From NCBI RefSeq assembly GCF_001280005.1, contig NZ_LGDW01000445.1, forward strand, positions 1-55,262: a stretch of 55,262 nt of DNA, written 5' to 3'. Under the pieces are notes generated by a model. That model saw nothing but the letters and a program-made list of their open reading frames with translations. It did not search any database and was not told the origin of the DNA. Made by a program: the position numbers and the translations under genes. This DNA comes from Streptomyces sp. NRRL WC-3618 (GTDB lineage: Bacteria > Actinomycetota > Actinomycetes > Streptomycetales > Streptomycetaceae). Shown here piece after piece: positions 27,899 through 38,091 of the stretch; the stretch's first letter is position 1; every line of letters starts with the position of its first letter.

Positions 27899-29260
27899 GT
27901 GAAGTCCCCCCATCTCGCGCAGCCGCCCAGGCCCCAGCGGCCGTCCGCCAGAGCAGCGCTCACCCACCTGGTCGCCACCTGTGTGTTCGTGCTGGCCGTA
28001 GTGGTGGTGTCCTCCGTCGTGGTGGCCCTGGTCAGGAGCCCGCAGTCGACGGCCGCCGACCCGGGCCGGTCCGCCCTGCGCTGGGTCAACACCTGGACGT
28101 CGATGCCACAGCTCACCGAGCCCGGCAACATGCCGCCCGCGCCCTTCACCGGGGAACGCGCCGTCCTCGTCGACACCACCCTGCGCCAGACGGTGCGCGT
28201 CACCACCGGCGGTGAGCGCGTCCGGCTCCGCTTCTCCAACGCCTTCGGCACCACCCCGCTGCCCCTGACCGCCGTGACGGTCGCCCTCCCGCTGGAGGGC
28301 CGGGCCGGGGTCAGCGCGATCGAACCCGGCACCCTGCGCGAGGTGACGTTCGCCGGACGCCGGTCCACCACCGTCCCCGCCGGTGCCCAGGTCGTCTCCG
28401 ACCCGCTGGACTTCGGGCTGCGCCCCGCGACCAACCTGACCGTGACGACGTACCTCGCGAACGGCCAGGCCTCGCTCGCGCTCACCTCGCACCCGGGCTC
28501 GCGCACCACCTCGTACCTCCGCACCGGCGACGGCACGGCCGAGCAGGATCTGGCCGGAGCCACCCCGGTCAACCACTGGTACCTGCTCAGCGACGTCGAG
28601 GTGCTCTCCCCACCGGACACGCGGGCCGTCGCGGTGCTGGGCGACTCACTGTCCGACGGCCGGAGTTCCACGACCAACGGCAACAACCGCTGGCCCGACC
28701 AGCTCCTGGACCGGCTCCGGGGCCTTCCGGGCGGCAACCGGATCGCCGTACTCAACCAGGCGGCCGGTGGTAACCGGGTCCTCAACGACGGCCTCGGGCC
28801 CAACGCCCTCGCCCGCCTCGACCGGGACATCCTGGCGCACAGCGGCGTCTCCTGGCTGATCGTCTTCGAGGGCGTCAACGACATCGGCACCGCCGAGCCG
28901 ACCTCGGCCGCCCAGCAGCGCGTCACCGACGACCTCATCGCCGCCTACCGACAGATCGTCGTCCGCGCACACGCCCAGGGCATCCGCGTCTACGGCGCCA
29001 CGCTGACGCCCTTCCGCGGTAACACGCCGTACGACGATCCGGCGGGCCTGCGCGAGACGACCCGGCAGGCCGTGAACGACTGGATCCGCACCGGTGGCGT
29101 CTTCGACGCCGTCGTCGACTTCGACCGAGCGGTCCGCGATCCGGCCGATCCGGGGAGGCTGCGCGCGGACCTCCACGACGGCGACTGGCTGCATCTGAAC
29201 CCCGAGGGATACCGGAGGCTGGCCGCCGCCGTTCCCGCGCGCTGGTTCGGGAAGAGCTGA
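27899..29260 (+). CDS. Secreted or membrane-anchored SGNH/GDSL hydrolase
   Basis: A 453-residue esterase-type enzyme. An N-terminal hydrophobic segment at about 24-46 (LVATCVFVLAVVVVSSVVV) acts as signal or anchor. A beta-rich domain (60-240) precedes the SGNH domain: nucleophile Ser250 in GDSLSDG, Gly in QAAGGNRV, Asn327 in GVNDIG, and the Asp429-x-x-His432 pair in DWLHLNPEGY. All four catalytic blocks are intact. Substrates in the family range from acetylated sugars to lipids; none can be read here. The GTG start has GAGAGG rather far upstream. A cellulase relic lies just before it, so polysaccharide deacetylation is a reasonable guess only. Confidence 0.85.
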   Translation: MKSPHLAQPPRPQRPSARAALTHLVATCVFVLAVVVVSSVVVALVRSPQSTAADPGRSALRWVNTWTSMPQLTEPGNMPPAPFTGERAVLVDTTLRQTVRVTTGGERVRLRFSNAFGTTPLPLTAVTVALPLEGRAGVSAIEPGTLREVTFAGRRSTTVPAGAQVVSDPLDFGLRPATNLTVTTYLANGQASLALTSHPGSRTTSYLRTGDGTAEQDLAGATPVNHWYLLSDVEVLSPPDTRAVAVLGDSLSDGRSSTTNGNNRWPDQLLDRLRGLPGGNRIAVLNQAAGGNRVLNDGLGPNALARLDRDILAHSGVSWLIVFEGVNDIGTAEPTSAAQQRVTDDLIAAYRQIVVRAHAQGIRVYGATLTPFRGNTPYDDPAGLRETTRQAVNDWIRTGGVFDAVVDFDRAVRDPADPGRLRADLHDGDWLHLNPEGYRRLAAAVPARWFGKS

Positions 29261-29321
29261 TCCCGGGTGGATGAACAGGCGCTGACGACAACTCCCCGAT
29301 TCGCCAGGGGGCTTGCTGGAC

Positions 29322-30401
29322 TCACACCGACCGGTGGTACTGGTTCGGCACATGCACCTCGCCGCCCAGTTCACGGGCCGCCTGCCGGGCCCACGACGGG
29401 TTGCGCAGCAACTCGCGGCCCAACAGCACCGCGTCGGCCTCGCCGTTGGCAAGGATCTTCTCGGCCTGCTCCGGGTCGGTGATCATTCCCACGGCGCCGA
29501 CGGGCAGCGACGTCTCGGCCTTCACCCGTGCGGCAAAGGGGACTTGGTAGCCCGGGCCGGTCGGAATGCGTACGCCGGAGACGTTGCCGCCGGTCGAGAC
29601 GTCGAGCAGGTCGATGCCGTGGGCGTGGAGGTCGGCGGCGAAGCGGACGGTGTCGTCGGCGCTCCAGCCGCCGTCCGCCAGCCAGTCCGTCGCCGAGATA
29701 CGGAAGAACAGCGGCTTGTCCGCGGGCCACACCGCCCGTACGGCGTCGACGACTTCGAGCGCGAAGCGGACCCGGTTCTCGTACGAGCCGCCGTAGGCGT
29801 CGGTGCGGTGGTTGGAGTGCGGGGACAGGAAACCGTTGATCAGATAGCCGTGTGCGCCGTGGATCTCGGCGACCTCGAAGCCCGCGTCGAGGGCGCGCCG
29901 GGCCGCGTCCGCGAACTGGCCGACGACGTCCGTGATCTGATCGACCGTCAACTCGGTCGGGACCGGGTGCTTCTCGTCGAACGGCAGTGGGCTCGCGCCG
30001 ACCGGCTGCCAGCCGAGCGCGTCCGGGCCGATCGGCGCGCCGCCCTCCCAGGGCAGACCGGTGGACGACTTTCGGCCGGCATGGGCCAGCTGGATCCCCG
30101 GAATCGTGCCCTGGGACACCAGGAAGCGGGTGATCCGCCGCAACGCCTCGACCTGCGTGTCGTTCCAGATGCCGAGGTCGTACGGAGTGATCCGGCCCTC
30201 CGGGCTGACGGCGGTCGCCTCGACGAGGATCAGGCCGGTGCCTCCGGCGGCGCGTGCCGCGTAGTGCGCGAAGTGCCAGTCGTTCGGGGCGCCGGTCTCC
30301 GGGCCCTCGGGCGTCGCGGAGTACTGGCACATCGGCGCCATCCACACGCGGTTGGGGATGGTCAGGTCACGGAGGCGGTAGGGCTCGAAGAGCGCGCTCA
30401 C
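29322..30401 (-). CDS. Old yellow enzyme family NADH:flavin oxidoreductase
   Basis: A 359-residue FMN TIM-barrel enzyme of the YqjM-like OYE class: PMCQYSA at 23-29, QLAHAGRK with the HAGRK motif, EIHGAHGYL with the substrate His-x-x-His, and SYENRVRFALEV. It reduces electrophilic alkenes using NAD(P)H and probably detoxifies quinones and enones. The GTG start follows AAAGGGAG. It is divergent from a Cys-containing ArsR gene with two palindromes between, the same layout as cye1-cyeR of Corynebacterium glutamicum. Convergent with the SGNH gene. Confidence 0.9.
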   Translation of the reverse strand: MSALFEPYRLRDLTIPNRVWMAPMCQYSATPEGPETGAPNDWHFAHYAARAAGGTGLILVEATAVSPEGRITPYDLGIWNDTQVEALRRITRFLVSQGTIPGIQLAHAGRKSSTGLPWEGGAPIGPDALGWQPVGASPLPFDEKHPVPTELTVDQITDVVGQFADAARRALDAGFEVAEIHGAHGYLINGFLSPHSNHRTDAYGGSYENRVRFALEVVDAVRAVWPADKPLFFRISATDWLADGGWSADDTVRFAADLHAHGIDLLDVSTGGNVSGVRIPTGPGYQVPFAARVKAETSLPVGAVGMITDPEQAEKILANGEADAVLLGRELLRNPSWARQAARELGGEVHVPNQYHRSV

Positions 30402-30452
30402 GGCGGACTCCCTTTCGTCTCGTCGTACGTCACGAGGTCGCTGGACGACTCA

Positions 30453-30468
30453 TACGATAGGCATCGTA
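30453..30468. promoter_or_regulatory. ArsR-family operator, copy 1
   Basis: TACGATAGGCATCGTA, a perfect palindrome with 6-bp arms. It shares TACGA-N6-TCGTA with the copy 34 bp to the right. It is nearer to the OYE start (52 bases). Confidence 0.7.
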
Positions 30469-30486
30469 GTACGGTGGATGTCAAAC

Positions 30487-30502
30487 TACGAGAGTTCTCG
30501 TA
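30487..30502. promoter_or_regulatory. ArsR-family operator, copy 2
   Basis: TACGAGAGTTCTCGTA, a perfect palindrome with 7-bp arms, 54 bases before the ArsR start. The same outer bases as copy 1 at a fixed spacing point to one regulator binding both. Confidence 0.72.
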
Positions 30503-30555
30503 CAATGGGATTCCGGAACGCAGACGAACTGACGAACCGACGACCTGGAGCCGCC

Positions 30556-30924
30556 GTGACCACCGCAGCCACCGCCCCCGGCAGCCGCGCTCTTGCGCAC
30601 CCTGGGTGCGAGGAGATCCGGCTGGAGGGGGTGCTGCACGCGCTCTCCGACCCGATGCGGCTCCAGGTCGTGCGAGAGCTCGCCGCCACCGACGACGAGC
30701 TCTCGTGTTCGCATTTCGTGCTGCCGGTCACCAAGTCCACGACCACGCACCACTTCCGGGTGCTGCGCGAGAGCGGGGTGATCCGCCAGGTCTACCGGGG
30801 CACGGCGAAGATGAACGGCCTGCGCCGGGACGACCTAGACGACCTCTTCCCGGGACTTCTCGACAGTGTCCTGACCGCCGCCGTCCGCCAGGCCGACCGC
30901 CTCGGCGGAGGCGCCACCGGCTGA
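30556..30924 (+). CDS. ArsR-family redox-type regulator, CyeR-like
   Basis: A 122-residue winged-helix repressor: RLEGVLHALSDPMRLQVVREL at 22-42, recognition helix around TKSTTTHHFRVLRESGVI at 59-76. Two cysteines, Cys18 before the first helix and Cys51 just before the recognition helix (ELSCSHF), are placed to act as a thiol switch; the C. glutamicum homologue CyeR also controls an OYE gene through cysteines. GTG at 30556 follows GGAG; open frame upstream passes through the operators and is rejected. Its last 90 bases overlap the end of a convergent broken permease gene. Confidence 0.87.
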   Translation: MTTAATAPGSRALAHPGCEEIRLEGVLHALSDPMRLQVVRELAATDDELSCSHFVLPVTKSTTTHHFRVLRESGVIRQVYRGTAKMNGLRRDDLDDLFPGLLDSVLTAAVRQADRLGGGATG

Positions 30925-31797
30925 ACCGCTCCTCCCCGCAAGGTGGTTGAACAGCAGGTTCAGCGGGATCGCCGTCAGGCAGCCCGCGCTGATGCCGCTG
31001 TTCATCACCGTCTGGAACCAGTCCCGGAACTTCGCGTACACCGTGGGCACGCCGACCGGCAGCATGCCCACGGGCACCGAGACCGCCACGACCGTCAGAT
31101 TGTGGTTGTCCCGGAACTCGACCCCGGCAAGCGTCCGCAGCCCGCTCGCGGCGACCGTCCCGAACATCACCAGCCCCGCACCGCCCAGCACCGGCGCCGG
31201 TATGGCCGCGACCACGGCGCCGAGCTTGGGCGGCAGGCCGAGCGGCACGAGAATGCCGCCGGCGGCCGCCACGACCCAGCGGCTGCGCACCCGGGTCCCG
31301 ACGAGGCCCACGTTCTGCGCGTACGCCGTGTACGGGAAGGTGTTGAAGACGCTGCCGAGGACGGTGGAGAAACCGTCGGCGCGCAGCCCGTCGGCGAGGG
31401 AGCGCGGCTCGATCTTCCGGCCGGTCATCTCGCCGACCGCGATCAGGTCACCGGTCGTCTCGGTCATCGTCACGAGCGCCACCACCAGCATGGAGATGAT
31501 CGCCGAGGCCTCGAAGGTGGGCGCCCCGAAATGGAACGGCGTGCTGATGCCGACCCAGTCGGCGTCCCCGACCCCGTCGAAGTCCGTGAAGCCGAAAGGA
31601 ACGGCCACGGTCAGCCCCACCACGATGCCCGTCAGTACCGCGATCCGGCTCAGGAACACCGGCGCGAACCGCTGCACACCGAGCACGACAGCCAGTACGA
31701 AGGCGGCCAGCGCCAGGTTCCTCGGCTCCCCGAACTCCGCCGAACCCACCCCGCCGCCGCCCAGTTGCCCGCCACCGGCAGCAGCGACAGCCCCCTC
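30835..31797 (-). pseudogene. NCS2-family nucleobase permease lacking its N-terminal part
   Basis: About 304 codons encode the C-terminal two thirds of a nucleobase:cation symporter-2 (uracil/xanthine permease): VTMTETTGDLIAVGE with the substrate Glu, VFNTFPYTAYAQNVGLVG, and GGAGLVMFGTVAASGLRTL. Full members have about 450 residues and 14 membrane segments; some 150 are missing here. Just upstream LSLLPVAGNWAA is still readable but in another frame, so a frameshift lies near 31755 as well as the deletion near 31797, which abuts the FprA-like stop. No proper start exists. The C-terminal tail overlaps the ArsR gene. Confidence 0.82.
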
Positions 31798-31819
31798 GGA
31801 CAGCGCGCTGCGGCGTCCC

Positions 31820-33172
<1,353 letters not shown>

Positions 33173-33321
33173 GGCGATCCCCTCACTGCGGGACACGACG
33201 GAACTCCCTGTTGCTGACACTTTCAGGATCGCACCGCCGGAGCTGCTCTGACAGGGTGCCGAGCCGTCCGGGCGCGCGTGTCCGTTCGTATGGAATGTGA
33301 TCATGCGGTTACGTTCAGTAT

Positions 33322-33849
33322 GTGCTGGAAGCATCCTTTCTTCATCTTTCCGGTCGCTGCCCGACGCAGGGCACGGTGACGGTGCGGCCCGCCTGGGAAG
33401 TGCGGGAACACGAGGGCTCGGCGACGACAGCGTGGTACGAGGTCCGGCTCGCCTTCACCGACGGCGCCCAGGTCGACCTACTCGCCGTGGTCCGCGAGGC
33501 GGGCGTCTCCATCGAGGACGTACGGGCGCAGCCGGCGCTGTCGCTCGACGATCTGGCGGCGCTCGCGGACTGGATCGAGGGTCCGCTCTTCGAGACGTGC
33601 GGATACGGGCCCGGGGGGAGCGGATCGACTGACGTGTGCCCGCGGCCCCGGCGCGCCCGGCCCGCCTGGCCGCGTGGCGTCGAGGGGCGGTGGCTGGTCG
33701 CGGAGGAGTACCGGGCCGCTCAGGAAGAGGGCGCCGACCCTGTTCTCGCCGTGATGTGCGCGACCGGGCACAGCCGGCGCCGGTCCCTCAGGATGATCTC
33801 GCAGGCCCGCGACGCCGGATTTCTGACGCCCCGTCATGCCCGGCGCTGA
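33322..33849 (+). CDS. DUF6214-like protein of unknown function
   Basis: A 175-residue soluble protein. The N-terminal half (about 18-95) has TVRPAWEVREHEG, WYEVRLAFTDGAQVDLLAV and SIEDVRAQPALSLDDLAALADWIEGPL, the pattern I associate with DUF6214 in Streptomyces. The C-terminal 70 residues are Arg-rich and include WLVAEEYRAAQEEGADPVLAVMCATGHSRRRSLRMISQARDAGFL split over two helices, which looks like a helix-turn-helix. The GTG start has no clear ribosome site. Divergent from FprA-like, convergent with DUF305. Confidence 0.68.
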   Translation: MLEASFLHLSGRCPTQGTVTVRPAWEVREHEGSATTAWYEVRLAFTDGAQVDLLAVVREAGVSIEDVRAQPALSLDDLAALADWIEGPLFETCGYGPGGSGSTDVCPRPRRARPAWPRGVEGRWLVAEEYRAAQEEGADPVLAVMCATGHSRRRSLRMISQARDAGFLTPRHARR

Positions 33850-33893
33850 GCGGGGGCCTTGAGGGCGGGCGGGTCCAACGCGGCGTACCCCGG

Positions 33894-34550
33894 CTACATT
33901 CCGCGCATCCTGTTGATCTCGCTCGTCTGCTGAGCGATCACGTCGTCGGCCATCTCCTCGACCCGGACGTTGTTGCCCTGCCCCTTCACCTCGGTGGCCA
34001 TGGTGACGGCCCCCTCGTGATGCGTGATCATCAACGTGAGGAACAGCTTGTCGAACGCCTTCCCCTTCGCCGCGCGCAGTTGGGCGAGCTGCGCCTCGGT
34101 CGCCATGCCGGGCATCGCCCCGTGGCTGTGCCCGGTCATCTTGTCGTCGCTGCCGTGGTCCTTCAACCACCCTTGCATCGAGGCGATTTCAGGGCGCTGA
34201 GCGGCGGCGATGCGCTCGGCCAGCCGCTTCACCGATGCCGACGCCGCGCGCTCGGGGACGAGTTCGGTGAGCTCGATCGCCTGGGCATGATGCTCGATCA
34301 TCCTGCGGGCGTACGAGAGATCCGCCGAGTTGGGCGAGTCGTCGGGCAGCTTGGCCTTCGCCTCCTCGGGGGACAGCGTCTGAGCCGCCTCACCGGGCAG
34401 GCCGGGCGCGATCACCGAAGGCCCGCCCGTCTTCGGGGACTTGGCGTCCGAGGATGAGGGCGAGGACGAGTCGCAGGCGCTGAGAGCGAGGGTGAGCGCG
34501 AGCGCGGCCAGGACCGGGCGGAAGGTACGGGACGCGCGACGGACGGGCAC
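33894..34550 (-). CDS. DUF305 family lipoprotein
   Basis: A 218-residue secreted protein with a lipobox LSAC at 23-26, a Ser/Asp linker, and two ferritin-like DUF305 repeats marked MIEHHAQAIELTELV and MITHHEGAVTMATEV, each with the His-His pair. HGSDDKMTGHSHGAMPGM adds more His and Met, suggesting metal (copper) binding. The GTG start follows AGGAGG. It is divergent from the LVIVD-repeat gene; the pair is recurrent in Streptomyces and both products would be outside the membrane. Confidence 0.88.
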   Translation of the reverse strand: MPVRRASRTFRPVLAALALTLALSACDSSSPSSSDAKSPKTGGPSVIAPGLPGEAAQTLSPEEAKAKLPDDSPNSADLSYARRMIEHHAQAIELTELVPERAASASVKRLAERIAAAQRPEIASMQGWLKDHGSDDKMTGHSHGAMPGMATEAQLAQLRAAKGKAFDKLFLTLMITHHEGAVTMATEVKGQGNNVRVEEMADDVIAQQTSEINRMRGM

Positions 34551-34742
34551 AACAGCCTCCTGGGTCAGGTGAGTTGAGGGACACCTCGTGAGTGCTGTGT
34601 CCGTCCTAGCACGCTTCCATTCGCCCGTGATCAGAAACTTTTATGACAAGTGCATTGCTCACTGTTGATCAGTGCATGATGAAGACGATACTTCGGAGGA
34701 ACGTGAACCGTTCTGACCCGAACGGCTACCAGGGAGGACGCA

Positions 34743-36245
34743 GTGACCCTGTTAAACAATCCCCGAACGCGGCCCAGACGTCTGGGAGTCGCCGCCGCGG
34801 CGGCCGGACTGCTGGCCGCGCTGCTGACCGCCGGTCCGGCGGCCGCGACCCCCGACCCGGGGGACGGCCCGACGGTGCCGGAGAAGATCTCGAAGAGTGT
34901 GCAGGCCCAGGTCAAGAAGGCCCTGGCCGAGGGTGAGATACCCGGCGTGGACGAGATCGTCCACTCCGACAACATCACGCACCTCACGAACATCCCCAAG
35001 GACGCGCTGCCCGGCGCCAACACGGACCTCGCCTTCCAGGGGAAGTACGCCTTCGCCGGCAACTACGACGGCTTCCGCATCTTCGACATCAGCAACCCGA
35101 AGGCCCCGCAGACCGTCGCCCAGGTGCTGTGCCCCGGCAGCCAGAACGACATCTCGGTCTCCGGGAACCTGCTCTTCCTGTCCACCGACTCCTCGCGCAA
35201 CGACAGCAGTTGCAAAAGCGTCTCGCAGCCCGCGACCGAGAAGTCGTCGTGGGAGGGCATGAAGGTCTTCGACATCACGGACAAGGCGAACCCGAAGTAC
35301 GTCGCCGCCGTGGAGACCGACTGCGGCTCGCACACCCACACGCTGGTGCCCAAGCGCAAGAACGTCTACATCTACGTCTCCTCGTACTCGCCGAGCGCCG
35401 CCTTCCCCGACTGCCAGCCGCCGCACGACGGCATCTCGGTCATCAAGGTGCCGCGAAAGGCCCCCGAGAAGGCGGCAGTTGTCGGCTTCCCGGTCCTCTT
35501 CCCCGGTGAGGGCCCCGACGGCGGCGGCAACCCCGGTTCGCCCACCAACCCGGGCGTCTCCAAGACCACCGGCTGCCACGACATCACCGTGCTGCCCTCG
35601 GAGGACCTCGCGGCGGGCGCCTGCATGGGCGACGGCATCCTGTTCTCCATCAAGGACCCCGAGCACCCGAAGGTCATCGACCAGGTCCAGGACAACGTGA
35701 ACTTCGCGTTCTGGCACTCGGCGACCTTCAACCAGAAGGCCAACAAGGTCGTCTTTACGGACGAGTTGGGCGGCGGCGGAGCGGCCACCTGCAACGCGGA
35801 GATCGGTCCGAACCGTGGCGCCGACGGCATCTACGACATCGTTGGCAAGGGCGACAAGCGCAAGCTCGTCTTCCGCAGCTACTTCAAGATCCCCCGCTAC
35901 CAGGCGGACACCGAGGTCTGCGTGGCCCACAACGGCTCGCTGATCCCGGTCAAGGGCAAGGACATCATGGTCCAGGCCTGGTACCAGGGCGGTGTCTCCG
36001 TCTGGGACTTCACCGACTCCTCGAAGCCCAAGGAGATCGGCTTCTTCGAGCGCGGCCCGGTCAGCACCGACCGCGTCACGACGGCCGGCCCGTGGTCGAC
36101 GTACTACTACAACGGCTACATCTACTCGAACGACATCGCCAAGGGCCTCGACGTCCTGAAGCTCGACGACCGGCGCACGAACCCGGCCAACAAGGTCCGC
36201 GTGCCCGAGCTGAACGTCCAGACGCAGCCGGACTACTTCGACTGA
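34743..36245 (+). CDS. Secreted LVIVD-repeat beta-propeller protein
   Basis: A 500-residue protein with a signal peptide (basic RTRPRRL, hydrophobic 14-30, cleavage after AAA at about 35). LVIVD-type repeats follow: YAFAGNYDGFRIFDISNPK, GMKVFDITDKANPKYVAAV, ISVIKVP, GILFSIKDPEHPKVIDQV and GGVSVWDFTDSSKPKEIGF. Function is unknown; partner DUF305 lipoprotein is divergent. The GTG start follows GGGAGGA. A CACTG/CAGTG inverted repeat around 34660-34674 and two TGATCA words lie in the shared promoter region. A perfect hairpin follows the gene. Confidence 0.85.
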   Translation: MTLLNNPRTRPRRLGVAAAAAGLLAALLTAGPAAATPDPGDGPTVPEKISKSVQAQVKKALAEGEIPGVDEIVHSDNITHLTNIPKDALPGANTDLAFQGKYAFAGNYDGFRIFDISNPKAPQTVAQVLCPGSQNDISVSGNLLFLSTDSSRNDSSCKSVSQPATEKSSWEGMKVFDITDKANPKYVAAVETDCGSHTHTLVPKRKNVYIYVSSYSPSAAFPDCQPPHDGISVIKVPRKAPEKAAVVGFPVLFPGEGPDGGGNPGSPTNPGVSKTTGCHDITVLPSEDLAAGACMGDGILFSIKDPEHPKVIDQVQDNVNFAFWHSATFNQKANKVVFTDELGGGGAATCNAEIGPNRGADGIYDIVGKGDKRKLVFRSYFKIPRYQADTEVCVAHNGSLIPVKGKDIMVQAWYQGGVSVWDFTDSSKPKEIGFFERGPVSTDRVTTAGPWSTYYYNGYIYSNDIAKGLDVLKLDDRRTNPANKVRVPELNVQTQPDYFD

Positions 36246-36271
36246 CCGTCACCTGCGGACCGCTCTCCCAC

Positions 36272-36303
36272 GTCCCGCCGGACACCTCTGTGTCCGGCGG
36301 GAC
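36272..36303 (+). terminator. Perfect 14-bp stem hairpin after the LVIVD gene
   Basis: GTCCCGCCGGACAC and GTGTCCGGCGGGAC are exact complements over a CTCT loop. It lies 27 bases past the stop. No T tract follows, usual for Streptomyces terminators. Confidence 0.85.
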
Positions 36304-36505
36304 ACGCATGTCCTGCCAACGCCACAGCAATTCCTCATTGACCGAGGCGCCGCGTGGGGACATGCTGTTACTTCCGCGTTGACTTTTTGTCAGCTGACTG
36401 AGGTCGACGCGGCCGGAGCGACCCGTACGGGCCGTTCCGGACGGCCGTCTGTCTGGGGTGACGCGGGGGATCACCTCAGGCCGACGTGCCCTTCCCGCCT
36501 AGGTC

Positions 36506-37195
36506 TCAGCCCGCCAGCTCCAGCACCGGCCGTAGCCCGTCCGGCCGTTGCGACACCGGCAGATGGTCCACGAAGTGCACCGCGCACCCCAACTCCGACG
36601 CGCCCCCGTCCGCGCGCCGGTCGTCGCCGACCATGAGCACGTCGTGCGGGGCGACGTCGAGCGCCTCGCAGGCCACCGCGAACAGACGCGGGTCCGGCTT
36701 CTGGATGCCGTGCTCGTACGACAGGACGTACGTGTCGATGTACGGGTCCAGCCCGTGCGCCCGGAAGACGGGACGCAGATCCCAGCCGATGTTGCTGACC
36801 ACCCCGACGGAGATCCCGCGCTCCCGCAGCGCGCCCAGCACCTCGACGGCATCGGCGTACGGGCTCCACGCGGCCGGGGTCATGTGCCGCTCGTACAACG
36901 CGTCGTACAACGCCGGGTCGGGCAGCGGCACTTGACGGGCGAGGCCGGTGTACGCGGCCCGGTGCAGCTCGGCGCTCCGATCGCGGATCCCCCACAGGTC
37001 GGCCAACGCCTGCGGCAACCGCTCCGGAGAGGCGCCGCCGGGCAGCGCTCCCGCTGACTCCAGCGCCCGCGCCGCCACGGCGACCTCCGGCTCGGGCAGG
37101 ACGACACCGCGCTCGGCGAGCACGGCGCGCAGCCAGGAGTCGGAGGACTCGATACGGAAGAGGGTCCCGGAGAAGTCGAACAGCACGGCAGCCAT
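36506..37195 (-). CDS. HAD-family hydrolase with a DxS motif
   Basis: A 229-residue HAD subfamily IA protein. Motif I reads VLFDFSGTLF, so the nucleophile Asp is present but the second Asp (general acid) is Ser. Motif II SNIG, motif III Lys in EHGIQKPDPRLF and motif IV VGDDRRAD are intact. Loss of the acid can favour dehalogenase-like or other non-phosphatase chemistry, or low activity. It lies 10 bases after the PAP2 gene and is probably co-transcribed with it. Confidence 0.83.
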   Translation of the reverse strand: MAAVLFDFSGTLFRIESSDSWLRAVLAERGVVLPEPEVAVAARALESAGALPGGASPERLPQALADLWGIRDRSAELHRAAYTGLARQVPLPDPALYDALYERHMTPAAWSPYADAVEVLGALRERGISVGVVSNIGWDLRPVFRAHGLDPYIDTYVLSYEHGIQKPDPRLFAVACEALDVAPHDVLMVGDDRRADGGASELGCAVHFVDHLPVSQRPDGLRPVLELAG

Positions 37196-37205
37196 GCGCC
37201 GGACC

Positions 37206-37955
37206 TTATCCGGCGTACGGCCCGCCTCGTCCGCTGTCGTGTGTCTCCGCAGTGCAGCGGGAGGTCAGCGCCGCTCGCTTGCCCGCCCGCTCGAACCGCC
37301 CGTACGACGCCACTGCCAGCGCCACCACCAGCGCCCCGAGGAGCCAGCCGCCGAGCACGTCCGACGGCCAGTGGACGCCGAGCCAGATCCGGGTCAGGCC
37401 GGCGCCCGCGACCGAGAGCACCGCCACGGCGACCGCCGTACGCCACACGGCACGCCCGGCCTCGTACCGGCGCAGCAGCCACAGCAGGAGCCCGCACACC
37501 ACCGTGGCGGTCATCGCGTGGCCGGAGGGGAAGGCCGCGTAGTGGGCGGAGTCGACGGGATCGGGCCAGACGGGGCGGGCGCGGCCGACCGCCGCCTTCA
37601 GTCCCTGCTGGAGCAACGTGCCCAGCGCACAGGTGGCCACCAGCCACAGCGCGAGCCACCACGCCGAGTGCCGCCACACCAGCCACACCGCTACGGCCGC
37701 GGCCAGCAGGCGCATCGTCAGCGGGTCCCACACCCAGTCGGTGAGGATCCGGAAGGTGTGCGTGAGCCCGGGTTCGTCGACCGCCCAACGGTGGGTGGTG
37801 CGCGCGATGTCACCGTCGAGGGCGATCAACGGGTGCCAGTCCACCGCGACCAGGGTCAGCAGGAGCACGGACGCGAGGGCCAGGGCGACGGCGACGCGGA
37901 CGGCCTGGAGACGGGCGGGGTGTCGGAGCCGGGAGGTGAGGTGGGGGGAGCGCAT
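37206..37955 (-). CDS. PAP2-family membrane phosphatase
   Basis: A 249-residue integral membrane protein with about six hydrophobic segments. All three phosphatase motifs are present: KAAVGRARP, PSGHAM and RIWLGVHWPSDVLGG. It dephosphorylates a lipid pyrophosphate or phosphate on the outer face, such as undecaprenyl or phosphatidyl phosphates. ATG at 37955 has GAGGA seven bases away. It lies between the M56 gene and the HAD gene on the same strand. Confidence 0.9.
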   Translation of the reverse strand: MRSPHLTSRLRHPARLQAVRVAVALALASVLLLTLVAVDWHPLIALDGDIARTTHRWAVDEPGLTHTFRILTDWVWDPLTMRLLAAAVAVWLVWRHSAWWLALWLVATCALGTLLQQGLKAAVGRARPVWPDPVDSAHYAAFPSGHAMTATVVCGLLLWLLRRYEAGRAVWRTAVAVAVLSVAGAGLTRIWLGVHWPSDVLGGWLLGALVVALAVASYGRFERAGKRAALTSRCTAETHDSGRGGPYAG

Positions 37956-38091
37956 GAATCGATCCTCGCCGACCCGCCGGGCCGGAGGCCAACCGGCCCC
38001 ACCCTGCCCGCGGGCAGTCGTGCCGCTGGGGCGGCACGGGTGGGTGTAGGCGGCACCCGGCAGGTGCCGGCGAGCGGTGACCGGCGACGCG

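Noticed and set aside
30478..30555. Longer N-terminus for the ArsR regulator
   Set aside because: It would encode the second palindrome, and the GTG at 30556 has its own GGAG site.
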